From: Cohnella baijiui
GTDB lineage: Bacteria > Bacillota > Bacilli > Paenibacillales > Paenibacillaceae
NCBI RefSeq assembly: GCF_020731285.1
Contig: NZ_JAJFOW010000031.1
Location: 1 to 64,000, forward strand
DNA: 64,000 nt
Reading direction: 5' to 3'
Position numbers and translations under genes: made by a program. The stretch's first letter is position 1, and each line of letters begins with the position of its first letter. The notes below the pieces were generated by a model. The model was given only the letters and a program-made list of their open reading frames with translations. It ran no database searches and had not been told where the DNA came from. Below, one piece after another: positions 25,088 to 34,471 of the stretch.

Positions 25088-27313
25088 ATGGATAATCGAA
25101 AAATGCCTTCGGAACGGCACGATCTTCTATTCGACGCACCGATCGGCCGTTGGGACGAGGCGCTTCCGTTAGGGAACGGTTTGACCGGCTGCTTGGTGTG
25201 GGGGGACGGCGCGCCGCTTCAATTAAGTCTCGATCGGGGCGATTTGTGGGACACGAGACTTGCGCCGGAAGTACTCGACAGCGGGTTTACTTATCGTAAC
25301 CTTATCCAACTGGTGCGAAATGGCGATCTACAACAAATCAATCGGAGATTCAGCGATTTTTTCTCCGCCTCCCCGAATCCTACAAAGCTGCCCGCGGGAC
25401 GAATCGAGCTGCATGGCGAACATGCGTCGAATAGGATGACATGCCGTCTCCGTCTTCACGCAGCCGTCGCGAAAGTCGACTGGATGGCCGGCGACGCGTC
25501 TTATCGAATTGAAAGCTTCTTGCATGCCGAAGACGGACTTGGTTACGTGCGCCTGCAAGGGGATCGGGTCCAAACCGTAAGCTTGAACCTGGAACCACCG
25601 GCTGCTCTTTCTTTGCTCTCGTATCCGGATGCGGTGTTCGGCACGGAAGGGGATGTCCGTTGGTTTTTGCAGAGAACGAATCAAGAATTGGCTTATGCGG
25701 TCGTCGTCGCGCAGCGGCAAGCCTCCCCGCGGCAAATCGAATGGGTATATCGCGTGGCCGCGAGCCTGGACGGCGAAGACTGGCTCGAACGAGCAAAGGC
25801 AAGGGTACGGGAAGCCGCGCTTCGGGGCTTTGATGATGCATTGCCCGGCCATCTGGCTTGGTGGGAACGATATTGGCGGCAAAGCGCTCTGTCGTTACCC
25901 GATTTCGAAGCGGAGAAGCAATGGTATATCACGAATTATTTGTTCGGCTCGTGCTCGCGCAAAGGCGCCCCTCCCATGCCGCTTCAAGGCGTATGGACAG
26001 CTGACGAAGGACAATTGCCGCCATGGAAAGGCGATTATCACCACGATTTGAATACGGAGCTGAGCTACTCGCATTATTTGAAGGCGAATCACTGGTCCGA
26101 AGGGGAAAGCTTGCTGGATTTTCTCTGGGACCTGATGCCGGAAGCCCGTCGTTTCGCGCAATCGTATTACGAATCGTCGGGCATTAATATGCCATCCGTC
26201 ATGACGATCGACGGAAAGCCGCTTGGCGGGTGGCCGATGTACTCGCTCAGCCCGACGAATCAAATTTGGCTGTGCCATACCTTCGACCAATATTGGCGCT
26301 ATACCGGCGATCGTCAATTTCTCGAGACAAAAGCTTATGTTTATTTGAAAGAAACGGCATTATGTCTGATTGATTTGTTTCTGCCCGGGGAAGACGGCCG
26401 GCTTCGGCTGCCGGTGTCCAGCTCGCCGGAAATTCATGACGACAGCTTGCGGTCATGGTTGACGCCGAACAGCAACTACGATTTGTCTCTGCTCCGATAT
26501 TTGTTCGGCAGATTGACCGAACTGGCCGAGCTACTGGAGAAAAACGAAGAACGCCGGAGATGGACGGCCGTGCTGGACCGTCTTCCCGAGCTTGCCGTTG
26601 GCGACAAAGGGCTGATGCTAAGCCCGGACGAGACCTTGCAGGAGAGCCATCGTCACCTTTCCCATGCGATGGCGATCTATCCTTTGCGGACGCTCGATTA
26701 TCGTCGTTCGGATGAGGAAAAAAAGATCATCGACGATACGATCGGCCATTTGGAATTGTTGGGAAAAGGGTTGTGGGTCGGTTATACGTTTGCGTGGATG
26801 GCCGCCTTATATACAAGACAGGATAACGGCGAGGCGGCGTATTTTCATTTGCGGCAATTTTGGAATGGCATTTGTTCTCCGAACGGCTTTCATCTCAACG
26901 GCGATTACCGGAAGACGGGAATCACGGCCATTCATTATCGTCCCTTTACGCTGGAAGGCAATATGGCCGCGGCGGACGCGCTGCAAGAAATGCTGCTGCA
27001 GACGGATAACGGCGTCATTCGGGCTTTTCCGGCCGTGCCTGCGCAATGGCTGCATAACGGAGCCGAATTCCAGCGGTTTCGCGGCGAGATGGGCGTTATT
27101 GTATCGGCGGGAGCGGCTCATAGCCGCTTGGAATACGTGCGATTGCAGGCGGAGCATGGCGGGATTTTTCGAGTGAAGAACGATTTCGATACCGACAAGT
27201 TGTCCGTGGAGCGGAGCGGAACGATGGTTATACTGGAATGTCCGATCGGGGCATTGCTCACTATCGCACTTGAAACCGGTGAGGAATGTCTGGTCAGGAG
27301 GAGCGTGCAATGA
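25088..27313 (+). CDS. Glycoside hydrolase, GH95-like (alpha-L-fucosidase family)
   Basis: Protein of 741 residues without a signal peptide, hence probably cytoplasmic. The N-terminal beta domain has RWDEALPLGNGLTGCLVWGD and SLDRGDLWDTR, the GH95 signature. The (alpha/alpha)6 catalytic domain contains GINMPSVMTIDGKPLGGWP, CHTFDQYWRYTGD and HRHLSHAMAIYPLRTL, and the C-terminal part contains PFTLEGNMAAADALQEMLLQ. GH95 enzymes cleave terminal alpha-L-fucose (some alpha-L-galactose). It would act on imported oligosaccharides, feeding the fucose-type operon. The ribosome site is weak. No shared 16-bp motif is seen directly upstream, only the terminator at 25012. Confidence 0.8.
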   Translation: MDNRKMPSERHDLLFDAPIGRWDEALPLGNGLTGCLVWGDGAPLQLSLDRGDLWDTRLAPEVLDSGFTYRNLIQLVRNGDLQQINRRFSDFFSASPNPTKLPAGRIELHGEHASNRMTCRLRLHAAVAKVDWMAGDASYRIESFLHAEDGLGYVRLQGDRVQTVSLNLEPPAALSLLSYPDAVFGTEGDVRWFLQRTNQELAYAVVVAQRQASPRQIEWVYRVAASLDGEDWLERAKARVREAALRGFDDALPGHLAWWERYWRQSALSLPDFEAEKQWYITNYLFGSCSRKGAPPMPLQGVWTADEGQLPPWKGDYHHDLNTELSYSHYLKANHWSEGESLLDFLWDLMPEARRFAQSYYESSGINMPSVMTIDGKPLGGWPMYSLSPTNQIWLCHTFDQYWRYTGDRQFLETKAYVYLKETALCLIDLFLPGEDGRLRLPVSSSPEIHDDSLRSWLTPNSNYDLSLLRYLFGRLTELAELLEKNEERRRWTAVLDRLPELAVGDKGLMLSPDETLQESHRHLSHAMAIYPLRTLDYRRSDEEKKIIDDTIGHLELLGKGLWVGYTFAWMAALYTRQDNGEAAYFHLRQFWNGICSPNGFHLNGDYRKTGITAIHYRPFTLEGNMAAADALQEMLLQTDNGVIRAFPAVPAQWLHNGAEFQRFRGEMGVIVSAGAAHSRLEYVRLQAEHGGIFRVKNDFDTDKLSVERSGTMVILECPIGALLTIALETGEECLVRRSVQ

Positions 27314-27364
27314 GCAAACGGTTTATAGCGAAAGGAGAGCGCGCGATACGGTCATCATCTTGAA

Positions 27365-27380
27365 GAAAAGTATCTTTTTT
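27365..27380 (+). promoter_or_regulatory. Shared operator-like motif, copy 4
   Basis: GAAAAGTATCTTTTTT, in the 289-bp gap before the GH29 gene, T-run towards the gene. It is 222 bp upstream of the start, farther than the other copies. Confidence 0.55.
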
Positions 27381-27533
27381 GAAGAGTTGAAATGGCGAAT
27401 TATTGAAGGAATATTTACATTTTTCTGTACTCCTGCCTTCTATGGTGCCTTAACCTGATGGAGCAATCATAACCTGCTAGTTAAAAAATGAAGAGGGGGT
27501 GTACAAACTGGGAAACTGATGTTTCCGACATTC

Positions 27534-27547
27534 TGTAAGCGCTTCCC
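27534..27547 (+). promoter_or_regulatory. Candidate cre (CcpA) site before the GH29 gene
   Basis: TGTAAGCGCTTCCC matches the cre consensus TGWAARCGYTWNCW at 13 of 14 positions and lies 56 bp upstream of the start codon. This would let carbon catabolite control act on the enzyme. Confidence 0.5.
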
Positions 27548-27602
27548 GGTCAACTCTTCGAGTCCGACCACCCAACTACTTTTGCAAGGAGGAAATTAAA
27601 AA

Positions 27603-30600
27603 ATGGTAAAAGTGTGCAAAAAAATCACCTCTGTCATATTGGTGGCGTCCATGGTCTTGACATCGTTCCTATTCGGATTTCCTCATGAGACCGTGTACGC
27701 ACAGCAAACGGCGGGGAACGCCCCGTTCATTAACTCGTGGCTAGTATCGGGTCCTTTCGATTCGGCTGCGGCGGAAAAAATCTATGGCTGCGAAGCGAGC
27801 GAAATTGTAAATTACGCGCCGTTGGCGTCGGAAATCACCGCGTCATCTTCCACGCTAGCGGTAAACCCCGTCTCCTATTTGGTAGATGGAAGCACAAGAA
27901 ACCAGTGGGTGACCGAGAATGATTCCAGTCCGTGGGTTAATCTGAAATGGAAGGACCCGATTGCCCTTAATGAAGTCAGAATCGCGCAATGGGGCGATTC
28001 GCGCCACGTCAACAACGGGTACCACCTGACGTTCACGTTGCAAGATGGCAGCAAAGTCGAATCCGGGCAAGTGAACAGCGCCTCCCCTGACCCGTCGGAA
28101 CCGACAGTATACACGATCCCGTCCGGATTGAACAACGTGGTGGAAATGAAGGTGGAAATCGACAAGGGGCGCACGCCTTACCCGTCGATCACCGGCATTT
28201 CGGAAATCGAGGTATACAACAGGGCGGCAAGTACTCCCGGTGAGTCCGCCGCGATCTCGCCTAAAATCGGCGAGCCGCTAAGCTTTGGCGACGAAAGCCG
28301 CAAATGGGAATATTTCGACGATCGCATTTACAACCGGAACTACGACGATTACCAGGATTTGTATGGCTATTATAAGGTGAAGAAAGGCATCGATACGAGA
28401 AACAAATATGTATACGCTAACACCTACGTATATAGCCCGGCAGCGCAGCAGGCGTATTTCAACGTAGGCGCCAGCGGTTCCTACCGGTTGTATGTCAACG
28501 ACAAGTGCGTCACCCAACCGACCACGCCGGTAGAAGTCCAGAAGGATTTGACCAAACAGGTTATTCAGTTGAAGCAGGGCTGGAACAAGATGATGATACA
28601 AATCAAGCATACGTATACGGAAGACGTGAATGCCAATGGCGTTCCGGTAGCAAAGGATCAGAATGTCGCCTATCTTGGGTTTTACGGAAGAGTCGCGGAT
28701 CAATATGGCAACAAAATCAACGGGCTTGTACAGTCGGTAACAGGGGAGTCCAATGCGCTGGAAATTGTCACTCAAGGCCTGTCGACCGGCGATGCGATTC
28801 AAACTCCGCTGCCCGCCAACAATATGCCGTTGGGTTACAAAGAATGGCCCTATGTGTGGAATAAATCCATAACGGCCAATAAATATGGCGTTGCAGCATC
28901 GGCATTCCAGTTCATGGCTGCCGGCGGTGCTCCCGGATATACCTGGAGCATCGTGAAAGGCAAACTGCCTGACGGTCTGGAATTGAATCCGGACGGCACC
29001 ATTGCGGACGGATTAGTGAACGGAAAAGTTGATTTAAACAGCAATAAGGGCATCATCAGCATCAACAGCGAGCCGGGAGATTATCACTTTACTGTGCAAG
29101 TTGCCGACAGCAACGGAACAAAAGCAACAAAGGAATTTACGATTACAGTCAAGGAACGCCCCAACAAATGGTTCGAAGAGGGCAGGGTTGGCGCATTAAG
29201 CCACACGATTGTAACGTACGGCTATTTTGATGACCCCAATTTCTCCGCTGATTTATGGGCAGAGAGAGCAAAACGGCAGGGGCATTCACTCGTCTCGATT
29301 GAAGCGTTGCAACAAAACTATTACTGGCCGTCCAAATTTGCAGACCCTCAGCATGATCGGCAGAAATATTACCCGAAAGACGGCAATGGCCAAGTGGTTG
29401 ACGGACTGAAACCGTTTGAAGAGGCGGTCAAACGTTATGGCATGAAATTCGGTTTGTATTACGCAACCGAGGGCGGAGGCCTGCAGCATTTCTCTACGGA
29501 TGTGTTTGTGCAAAATATTGAGGATCTCATTTCGCGTTATGATCCGGCATACCTCTATTTTGACGGTCCGCAGGCCATGCCGAATGCCAATTTTGACGTC
29601 ATGTTCAGCATGGTGCGCAATTACGGCGATGACATCATCATCAACTCCAACGCGTGGGGCGCAGAGTACGGCGATCCGGACTTAAGAACCGTTGAAGCCA
29701 GCCATATTTATGCGAGCGCAGGAGCCAACCATCTAGTGAAACGGACAACCATGGAGCCCTGGAAGTCCGTTCACACCAAGAACAACTATACGCCATACTA
29801 TGCGAAACGCGATGATTACCGTCAGGTTGCTAAAGAAATGATCATGAATGCCGGCAGAGGCTATGTGGACAACAACGACCAAATGCCGTTAATGAGCCGC
29901 GGAACGAACTGGGATTCCCCGGAAGATGTTGCCACCCGCTATCCCAAATCCATACAAGAGTTTATCGATGTTCGCGAAGGGCTAGCGAGCTGGTTCGCGC
30001 CTGAGGGCAAGCCGGAAAGACACGAGTCCACTACGGGGACTATGCCCTATTTCTTGGCGGGCTACGGTTACGAAGACGACGGCAAAGGCAACTATGAGAA
30101 GTTTGCCTTCCCGAACAGCACGACAGGTCCGCAATGGGGTTACGCAACCTACAGGGACAACAATATTTACCTGCATATCATGAAAGGGCCTGACGGCAAG
30201 AAAGGGTTCGACGCCATTCCCAGCAAAACATTGACCATTCGAGCGATCAAAGACAAAGTGACGGCCGTCACCTGGCTCAACGAGGATGTTCCGGCAACTT
30301 CGTTCGTGCAAAATGGCGATAGTCTGACGATCGATCTGGCGAACGTTCAGGAGGATCCGATCGATACGATCATCAAGATTGTTACCGACAGCGCCGAGCG
30401 CAAATATACGCTGACGAATGTCGTCGCAACGGGCAAGCAGCTGACACCTTCATCGATCCAAATCAACTCCGAAGGTTATATGACGTACCCGGCGCTGAAA
30501 GTCAAGCTTACGGGCCTGGCATATGTCAGCGCGAACCCTGAAATAGCAACGGTTAACGATAACGGAATCGTGACTCCTGTATCGAATGGAACAACAACCA

Positions 30601-33314
30601 TTACGGTAAGCGGTACCTATGAAGGGGTAACGAAACAGGACACGCTGAAAGTAATTTCAAGAGACGGCAAAGTCTATGTCGGCGAAAATATGATCGGCGC
30701 AGCATTGAAAGTGAATGAAAAAGAAACTTATGGCGAGTTTTGCACATTGGAAAAGCTTGGCTATCAAATCGAAGGCAGATCTGCGAAAGGCGGAGCGATC
30801 GGGCTTGACGCTGCACAGATTCAATGGCATGGCGGTATCGTCGATCTGAAAGCGGGCGATAAGTACAAGCCCGTCGTGATTCAAGAAGTCAATATGTTTA
30901 CTTTCAAGGATAACGAAATCGTCACGCCGTATGTAGAACAACCTGCACGGGGAGTGGTTTGGGCCGATGTCACGCTGAACGGCAAGACGTTCACGACCAA
31001 CAAAGTGTTCATGGACCTGTTGCCGTATCAGAATCTTGCCAAGTCTGCTGAAATTACAGCTAGCCACGGCCAGGACGCCGTAAACCGTCTGGTTGACGGT
31101 AAGACGATTGACGGCATTCATTTTGACCAATCCAAGTGGTCGGCGCCCGCCAATGAACAGGCATGGATTCAATTCAAACTGCCGGCCAAGTCCCAGTTAA
31201 CAAGCGTCAATCTTAACTTTAATACCTTAGAGCAAAGTTATATCAACACGCCCAAAACAATCAAAATTAAAACCAGCGATGACGGCGTGATCTGGAACGA
31301 TGTCAGCACCGTTAACGGCCCGACGGGCACTGCGTATTTCGGATTTTACAACCAATATCCTTTAAGTACCGATGCGCAGTACGTGAAACTTGTCTTCGAC
31401 GCCGGTTCGAACGGTTCGACGATCGATTTGCTCGAAGTGGCCATTAACGGAATCGACAAGTCCCATCTGTTCAACCGCTTCGACTATGTGTACAAGCCGG
31501 TTGATGCAGTCTCAGGCAAATTTGATGTTCAGGCTTATACGGGTGCGGGCGAACTGATGGACATGCAAGACGCCGAGATCACCGCAACAAGCGACAATCC
31601 GGATGTCATTGCGGTCGGCAATGCCAACCTGCTGACAGCTGTTTCTCAAGGTATGGCCAAGATCAACATCAGGGTCAATATTGGTGGACGTTCTATTGAT
31701 CAAGTGACGTATTTGTCTGTCGACAAGAAAGGGCGTATTTATATTGCTCCCTATTTAAACAAACTGAACGTTACCTTGAATAAAACGACCATTAAACCCA
31801 ATGACCCTATCGTCGCTGCCATTGAAGGATTACTGAGTAATGGCGAACAAGCGGATCTGTCAAGGGCGGCTGTCGAGTATATTTTTAGCGATTCCAGATT
31901 GCAGGTTGTTCCGGGCAGCAATACCATTGTGATGAAAGAAGCTGTCAATCAACCATTCCAGTCGACCGTGAAGGTGAAAGTTATACTGGATGGAGTCACT
32001 GTGGAGTCCAATCAGGCAACCATTATCGGGAAAAGCGAAAATATAGCCGGAATAGCTAACGTAACCGTATCTTCGGTTCGGGATCGAAACGGTGTCCCTG
32101 ATGGAAATAATCAGGACGATCGATACCTTGGGGTGAAAGCAACAGATGGAAACAAAGCAACTTCATGGGCAGCGAAACAGGTAGACCAAAGTCCCTGGAT
32201 CAAACTCCAATTCCCTTCGCCAGTGAGCATTGGCCGTATTAATCTGGTTGACCGTGGACACTCGATCAATCAAATTGTTGAAGGGCTTTTGGAATGGGAA
32301 GGCGGCAGCAAGAAGGTGACCGGTATCCAATGGGAAGGCCAACCGGATAACACCGTGGCTTTTGAAACCCCGATCACGACGAGCTGGATTAAGTTTACCA
32401 TCGATCCTGACAACAAGTACAACAATCCAAGCGGAGCGGAATGCGGGTTGGCGGAATTCGGGGTTTATGAGGCGCAGCAACCGTTTGAAAAGACAATCGT
32501 AGACTACAAATCGGTTGCTGTAGATACGAACATAGGCGATATCCCGTCACTGCCTGCGCAGGTGGAAGCCGTATATAACGACAGCACGACAGGGTTGGTC
32601 GACGTTGCCTGGGAGCCAATAACGGCCGACAGGGTCGCAAATATGGGCTGGTTTACCGTTGACGGACACGTTGCAGGAACGCCGGTCAAAGCGAAAGCGG
32701 TCGTCAGAGTCGTCGACAAGCAACCGCCGACGACTACCGATAATGCGCCGAGCGGCTGGGTCAACCATGATGTCACGGTTCTTTTAAGCGCCACGAACGT
32801 CGGAACGGGAGTGGACGAAACCTTCTACCAGGTAGACGACGGCGAAGTGCGGACTGGAAATGAGTTCGTATTGTCCGAAGAAGGCGTTCACAAGATTGTT
32901 TATTGGAGCGTAGACAAGGCTGGCAATGCGGAGGAACCGCGAACGGCAACGGTGATGATCGACAAGACGGGGCCGGAGCTCGCCATCGAGCTGGATCAAA
33001 CGACGTTATGGCCGGCGAACCACAAAATGGCGACCGTGAAGGCTGCGCTGAAAGCGAGTGACGCCGGGGCGGGGGTGAAATCCGTCGTGCTGACCTCCAT
33101 TACGTGCAACGAACCCGACAGCGAACTAGACGATATTCAAGCGAACATCGGCTCGGAAGACACCACGTTCGGTCTGCGCGCCGAGAGATTGGGCGAAGGC
33201 ACGGGGCGCGTTTATACGATCACCTACACGGCGACCGACAACGCAGGCAACCAGACGGTTGCGACCGCGACCGTCACGGTGCCTCACGATCAGTCGGGAC
33301 ATTCCGGCAAGTAA
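27603..33314 (+). CDS. Secreted multidomain GH29-like alpha-L-fucosidase with F5/8C and Ig-like domains
   Basis: Protein of 1903 residues with a signal peptide (about 1-35, ending VYAQQ). Approximate order: F5/8 type C domain (75-205), a beta region with YRLYVNDKCV (220-370), a putative Ig/cadherin-like domain (GYTWSIVKGKLPDGLELNPD, about 430-515) and the GH29-like barrel (520-800). The barrel contains YGMKFGLYYATEGGGLQHF and YLYFDGP, with candidate nucleophile Asp654. Then come Big_2-like Ig repeats, two further F5/8C domains (about 1140-1275 and 1475-1630), a Big_4-like domain, an Ig-like NAPSGWVNHDVTV domain and a terminal beta domain. No SLH or sortase motif is visible. It would debranch a fucosylated polymer outside the cell. 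AAGGAGG precedes the ATG. Confidence 0.82.
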   Translation: MVKVCKKITSVILVASMVLTSFLFGFPHETVYAQQTAGNAPFINSWLVSGPFDSAAAEKIYGCEASEIVNYAPLASEITASSSTLAVNPVSYLVDGSTRNQWVTENDSSPWVNLKWKDPIALNEVRIAQWGDSRHVNNGYHLTFTLQDGSKVESGQVNSASPDPSEPTVYTIPSGLNNVVEMKVEIDKGRTPYPSITGISEIEVYNRAASTPGESAAISPKIGEPLSFGDESRKWEYFDDRIYNRNYDDYQDLYGYYKVKKGIDTRNKYVYANTYVYSPAAQQAYFNVGASGSYRLYVNDKCVTQPTTPVEVQKDLTKQVIQLKQGWNKMMIQIKHTYTEDVNANGVPVAKDQNVAYLGFYGRVADQYGNKINGLVQSVTGESNALEIVTQGLSTGDAIQTPLPANNMPLGYKEWPYVWNKSITANKYGVAASAFQFMAAGGAPGYTWSIVKGKLPDGLELNPDGTIADGLVNGKVDLNSNKGIISINSEPGDYHFTVQVADSNGTKATKEFTITVKERPNKWFEEGRVGALSHTIVTYGYFDDPNFSADLWAERAKRQGHSLVSIEALQQNYYWPSKFADPQHDRQKYYPKDGNGQVVDGLKPFEEAVKRYGMKFGLYYATEGGGLQHFSTDVFVQNIEDLISRYDPAYLYFDGPQAMPNANFDVMFSMVRNYGDDIIINSNAWGAEYGDPDLRTVEASHIYASAGANHLVKRTTMEPWKSVHTKNNYTPYYAKRDDYRQVAKEMIMNAGRGYVDNNDQMPLMSRGTNWDSPEDVATRYPKSIQEFIDVREGLASWFAPEGKPERHESTTGTMPYFLAGYGYEDDGKGNYEKFAFPNSTTGPQWGYATYRDNNIYLHIMKGPDGKKGFDAIPSKTLTIRAIKDKVTAVTWLNEDVPATSFVQNGDSLTIDLANVQEDPIDTIIKIVTDSAERKYTLTNVVATGKQLTPSSIQINSEGYMTYPALKVKLTGLAYVSANPEIATVNDNGIVTPVSNGTTTITVSGTYEGVTKQDTLKVISRDGKVYVGENMIGAALKVNEKETYGEFCTLEKLGYQIEGRSAKGGAIGLDAAQIQWHGGIVDLKAGDKYKPVVIQEVNMFTFKDNEIVTPYVEQPARGVVWADVTLNGKTFTTNKVFMDLLPYQNLAKSAEITASHGQDAVNRLVDGKTIDGIHFDQSKWSAPANEQAWIQFKLPAKSQLTSVNLNFNTLEQSYINTPKTIKIKTSDDGVIWNDVSTVNGPTGTAYFGFYNQYPLSTDAQYVKLVFDAGSNGSTIDLLEVAINGIDKSHLFNRFDYVYKPVDAVSGKFDVQAYTGAGELMDMQDAEITATSDNPDVIAVGNANLLTAVSQGMAKINIRVNIGGRSIDQVTYLSVDKKGRIYIAPYLNKLNVTLNKTTIKPNDPIVAAIEGLLSNGEQADLSRAAVEYIFSDSRLQVVPGSNTIVMKEAVNQPFQSTVKVKVILDGVTVESNQATIIGKSENIAGIANVTVSSVRDRNGVPDGNNQDDRYLGVKATDGNKATSWAAKQVDQSPWIKLQFPSPVSIGRINLVDRGHSINQIVEGLLEWEGGSKKVTGIQWEGQPDNTVAFETPITTSWIKFTIDPDNKYNNPSGAECGLAEFGVYEAQQPFEKTIVDYKSVAVDTNIGDIPSLPAQVEAVYNDSTTGLVDVAWEPITADRVANMGWFTVDGHVAGTPVKAKAVVRVVDKQPPTTTDNAPSGWVNHDVTVLLSATNVGTGVDETFYQVDDGEVRTGNEFVLSEEGVHKIVYWSVDKAGNAEEPRTATVMIDKTGPELAIELDQTTLWPANHKMATVKAALKASDAGAGVKSVVLTSITCNEPDSELDDIQANIGSEDTTFGLRAERLGEGTGRVYTITYTATDNAGNQTVATATVTVPHDQSGHSGK

Positions 33315-33408
33315 AGAGCAGTGACGTACAGGGTCAAAGCGGGAAGCACATGACTGCCGAAGCGGCGCAGATTTTGCTACGAGATGCACAGGGTTTGCTG
33401 ACCAAATA

Positions 33409-33464
33409 GTTCTGATTCAAGAGGGGCGGCACTTCCGCTCCTCTTTTTTCTCGAAGATCGGAAA
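33409..33464 (+). repeat. 56-bp direct repeat (copy 1) containing a terminator
   Basis: AGAGGGGCGG pairs with CCGCTCCTCT (one G-T wobble), followed by TTTTTT, giving a terminator for the GH29 gene. The whole 56-bp block recurs at 36545-36600 with only two single-base indels and one substitution. Confidence 0.85.
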
Positions 33465-33505
33465 TTTAACAAAAACAAATATGTAAAAAACTCGGGCGGA
33501 ATGTG

Positions 33506-34318
33506 TTACCTCACGCTTTTCACATAATCTTTCGGCAGAAGCCCCACCTTTTTCTTGAACATCCGCAGAAAGCTCGTGTAGTCGTTGAAACCCGATTTCA
33601 AACAAGCTTCCATCACATCGCATCCCTCTACAAGCAGTTTTTTGGCCATTCCGATCCGTTTGGATACGATATATTCGTGGATCGTGCTGCCCGTATGCTT
33701 TTTGAACAGCTTGAGCATGTAATATTTATTGATATAGAACTTCTGCTCCAAGCAGTCAAGCGATAAATCCTGATCCAGATGCAGCTCGATATAATCGAGA
33801 ACGGGCGTTAACTTGTGATGCGTTTCCATTCCGGTGCTCGGCGGCTGCTGTTTGAACAGACGATTAATCAAAACCAGTATTTCCATAAAGCAGCCGAGTT
33901 TCAAGATGGCATCGCCATCCGCCGGGTTATTCTGGAAATATTCGTATTTCTGGAACAGGTTCGACATCAACGACGTTTCCTTAGGATCCATCGCCAATTT
34001 ATTACGCTGGCCGTTCGGACGATTATAGAAGCAGTCCAGAGGATTGAATCTATCCGTTTGGAAGAGCTCGGCCATCGCCGGCGTGAACTCGATTGTAATG
34101 CGCTCGTATAGCGCTTCGGTAGAAAAGGAAGGTTTGTGGATTTCATGCTCATTCGTGATGATCAGGTCGCCGAACCGCAGCGGGTAGATCGTCTTCTCGA
34201 CGAAATATTTCACGTCCCCTTGAATTAGAAAAAAAATCTCGCACCCGCGGTGCAAATGAAATTCCACATGTGGCTTCGTCCGTTGGACATGCAAGTAATG
34301 GATATGACTATCGATCAT
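33506..34318 (-). CDS. AraC-family transcriptional regulator with cupin domain
   Basis: About 270 residues if the ATG at 34318 is used. The frame is open further upstream to 34537, but that part (SYTLIKSISLRYLIEIW) overlaps the divergent gene and looks non-coding. No strong ribosome site precedes the ATG, and an ATT codon nearer an AAGGAG is an alternative. The cupin domain shows VEFHLHRGCEIFFLIQGDV and LRFGDLIITNEHEIHKP, and the C-terminal AraC HTH has LSLDCLEQKFYINKYYMLKLFKK and VMEACLKSGFNDYTSFLRMF. It is divergent from the oxidoreductase-isomerase pair and probably regulates it. Confidence 0.82.
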   Translation of the reverse strand: MIDSHIHYLHVQRTKPHVEFHLHRGCEIFFLIQGDVKYFVEKTIYPLRFGDLIITNEHEIHKPSFSTEALYERITIEFTPAMAELFQTDRFNPLDCFYNRPNGQRNKLAMDPKETSLMSNLFQKYEYFQNNPADGDAILKLGCFMEILVLINRLFKQQPPSTGMETHHKLTPVLDYIELHLDQDLSLDCLEQKFYINKYYMLKLFKKHTGSTIHEYIVSKRIGMAKKLLVEGCDVMEACLKSGFNDYTSFLRMFKKKVGLLPKDYVKSVR

Positions 34319-34471
34319 ACTCAAATAGGGTGAAAGAATGCGGCTCGGCTCCTTTTTTAATAATGACAATATAGTCCATATTTCAATCAAATAACGCAAG
34401 GAAATGGATTTAATTAGAGTATATGATAGATCTGATACGACTGAAAAGCATATATGAGGAGGAGAACTGTA

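Noticed and set aside
27310..27363. 17-codon frame overlapping the GH95 stop codon (MSKRFIAKGERAIRSSS)
   Set aside because: Too short and without homology I can name; possibly the start of a lost downstream gene, but not supportable as a gene.
33104..33409. Frame ending ...MTAEAAQILLRDAQGLLTK next to the GH29 stop, suggesting a frameshifted C-terminus
   Set aside because: The main frame ends naturally after a complete beta domain; the alternative tail looks protein-like but there is no clear point where a shift would join a known domain.
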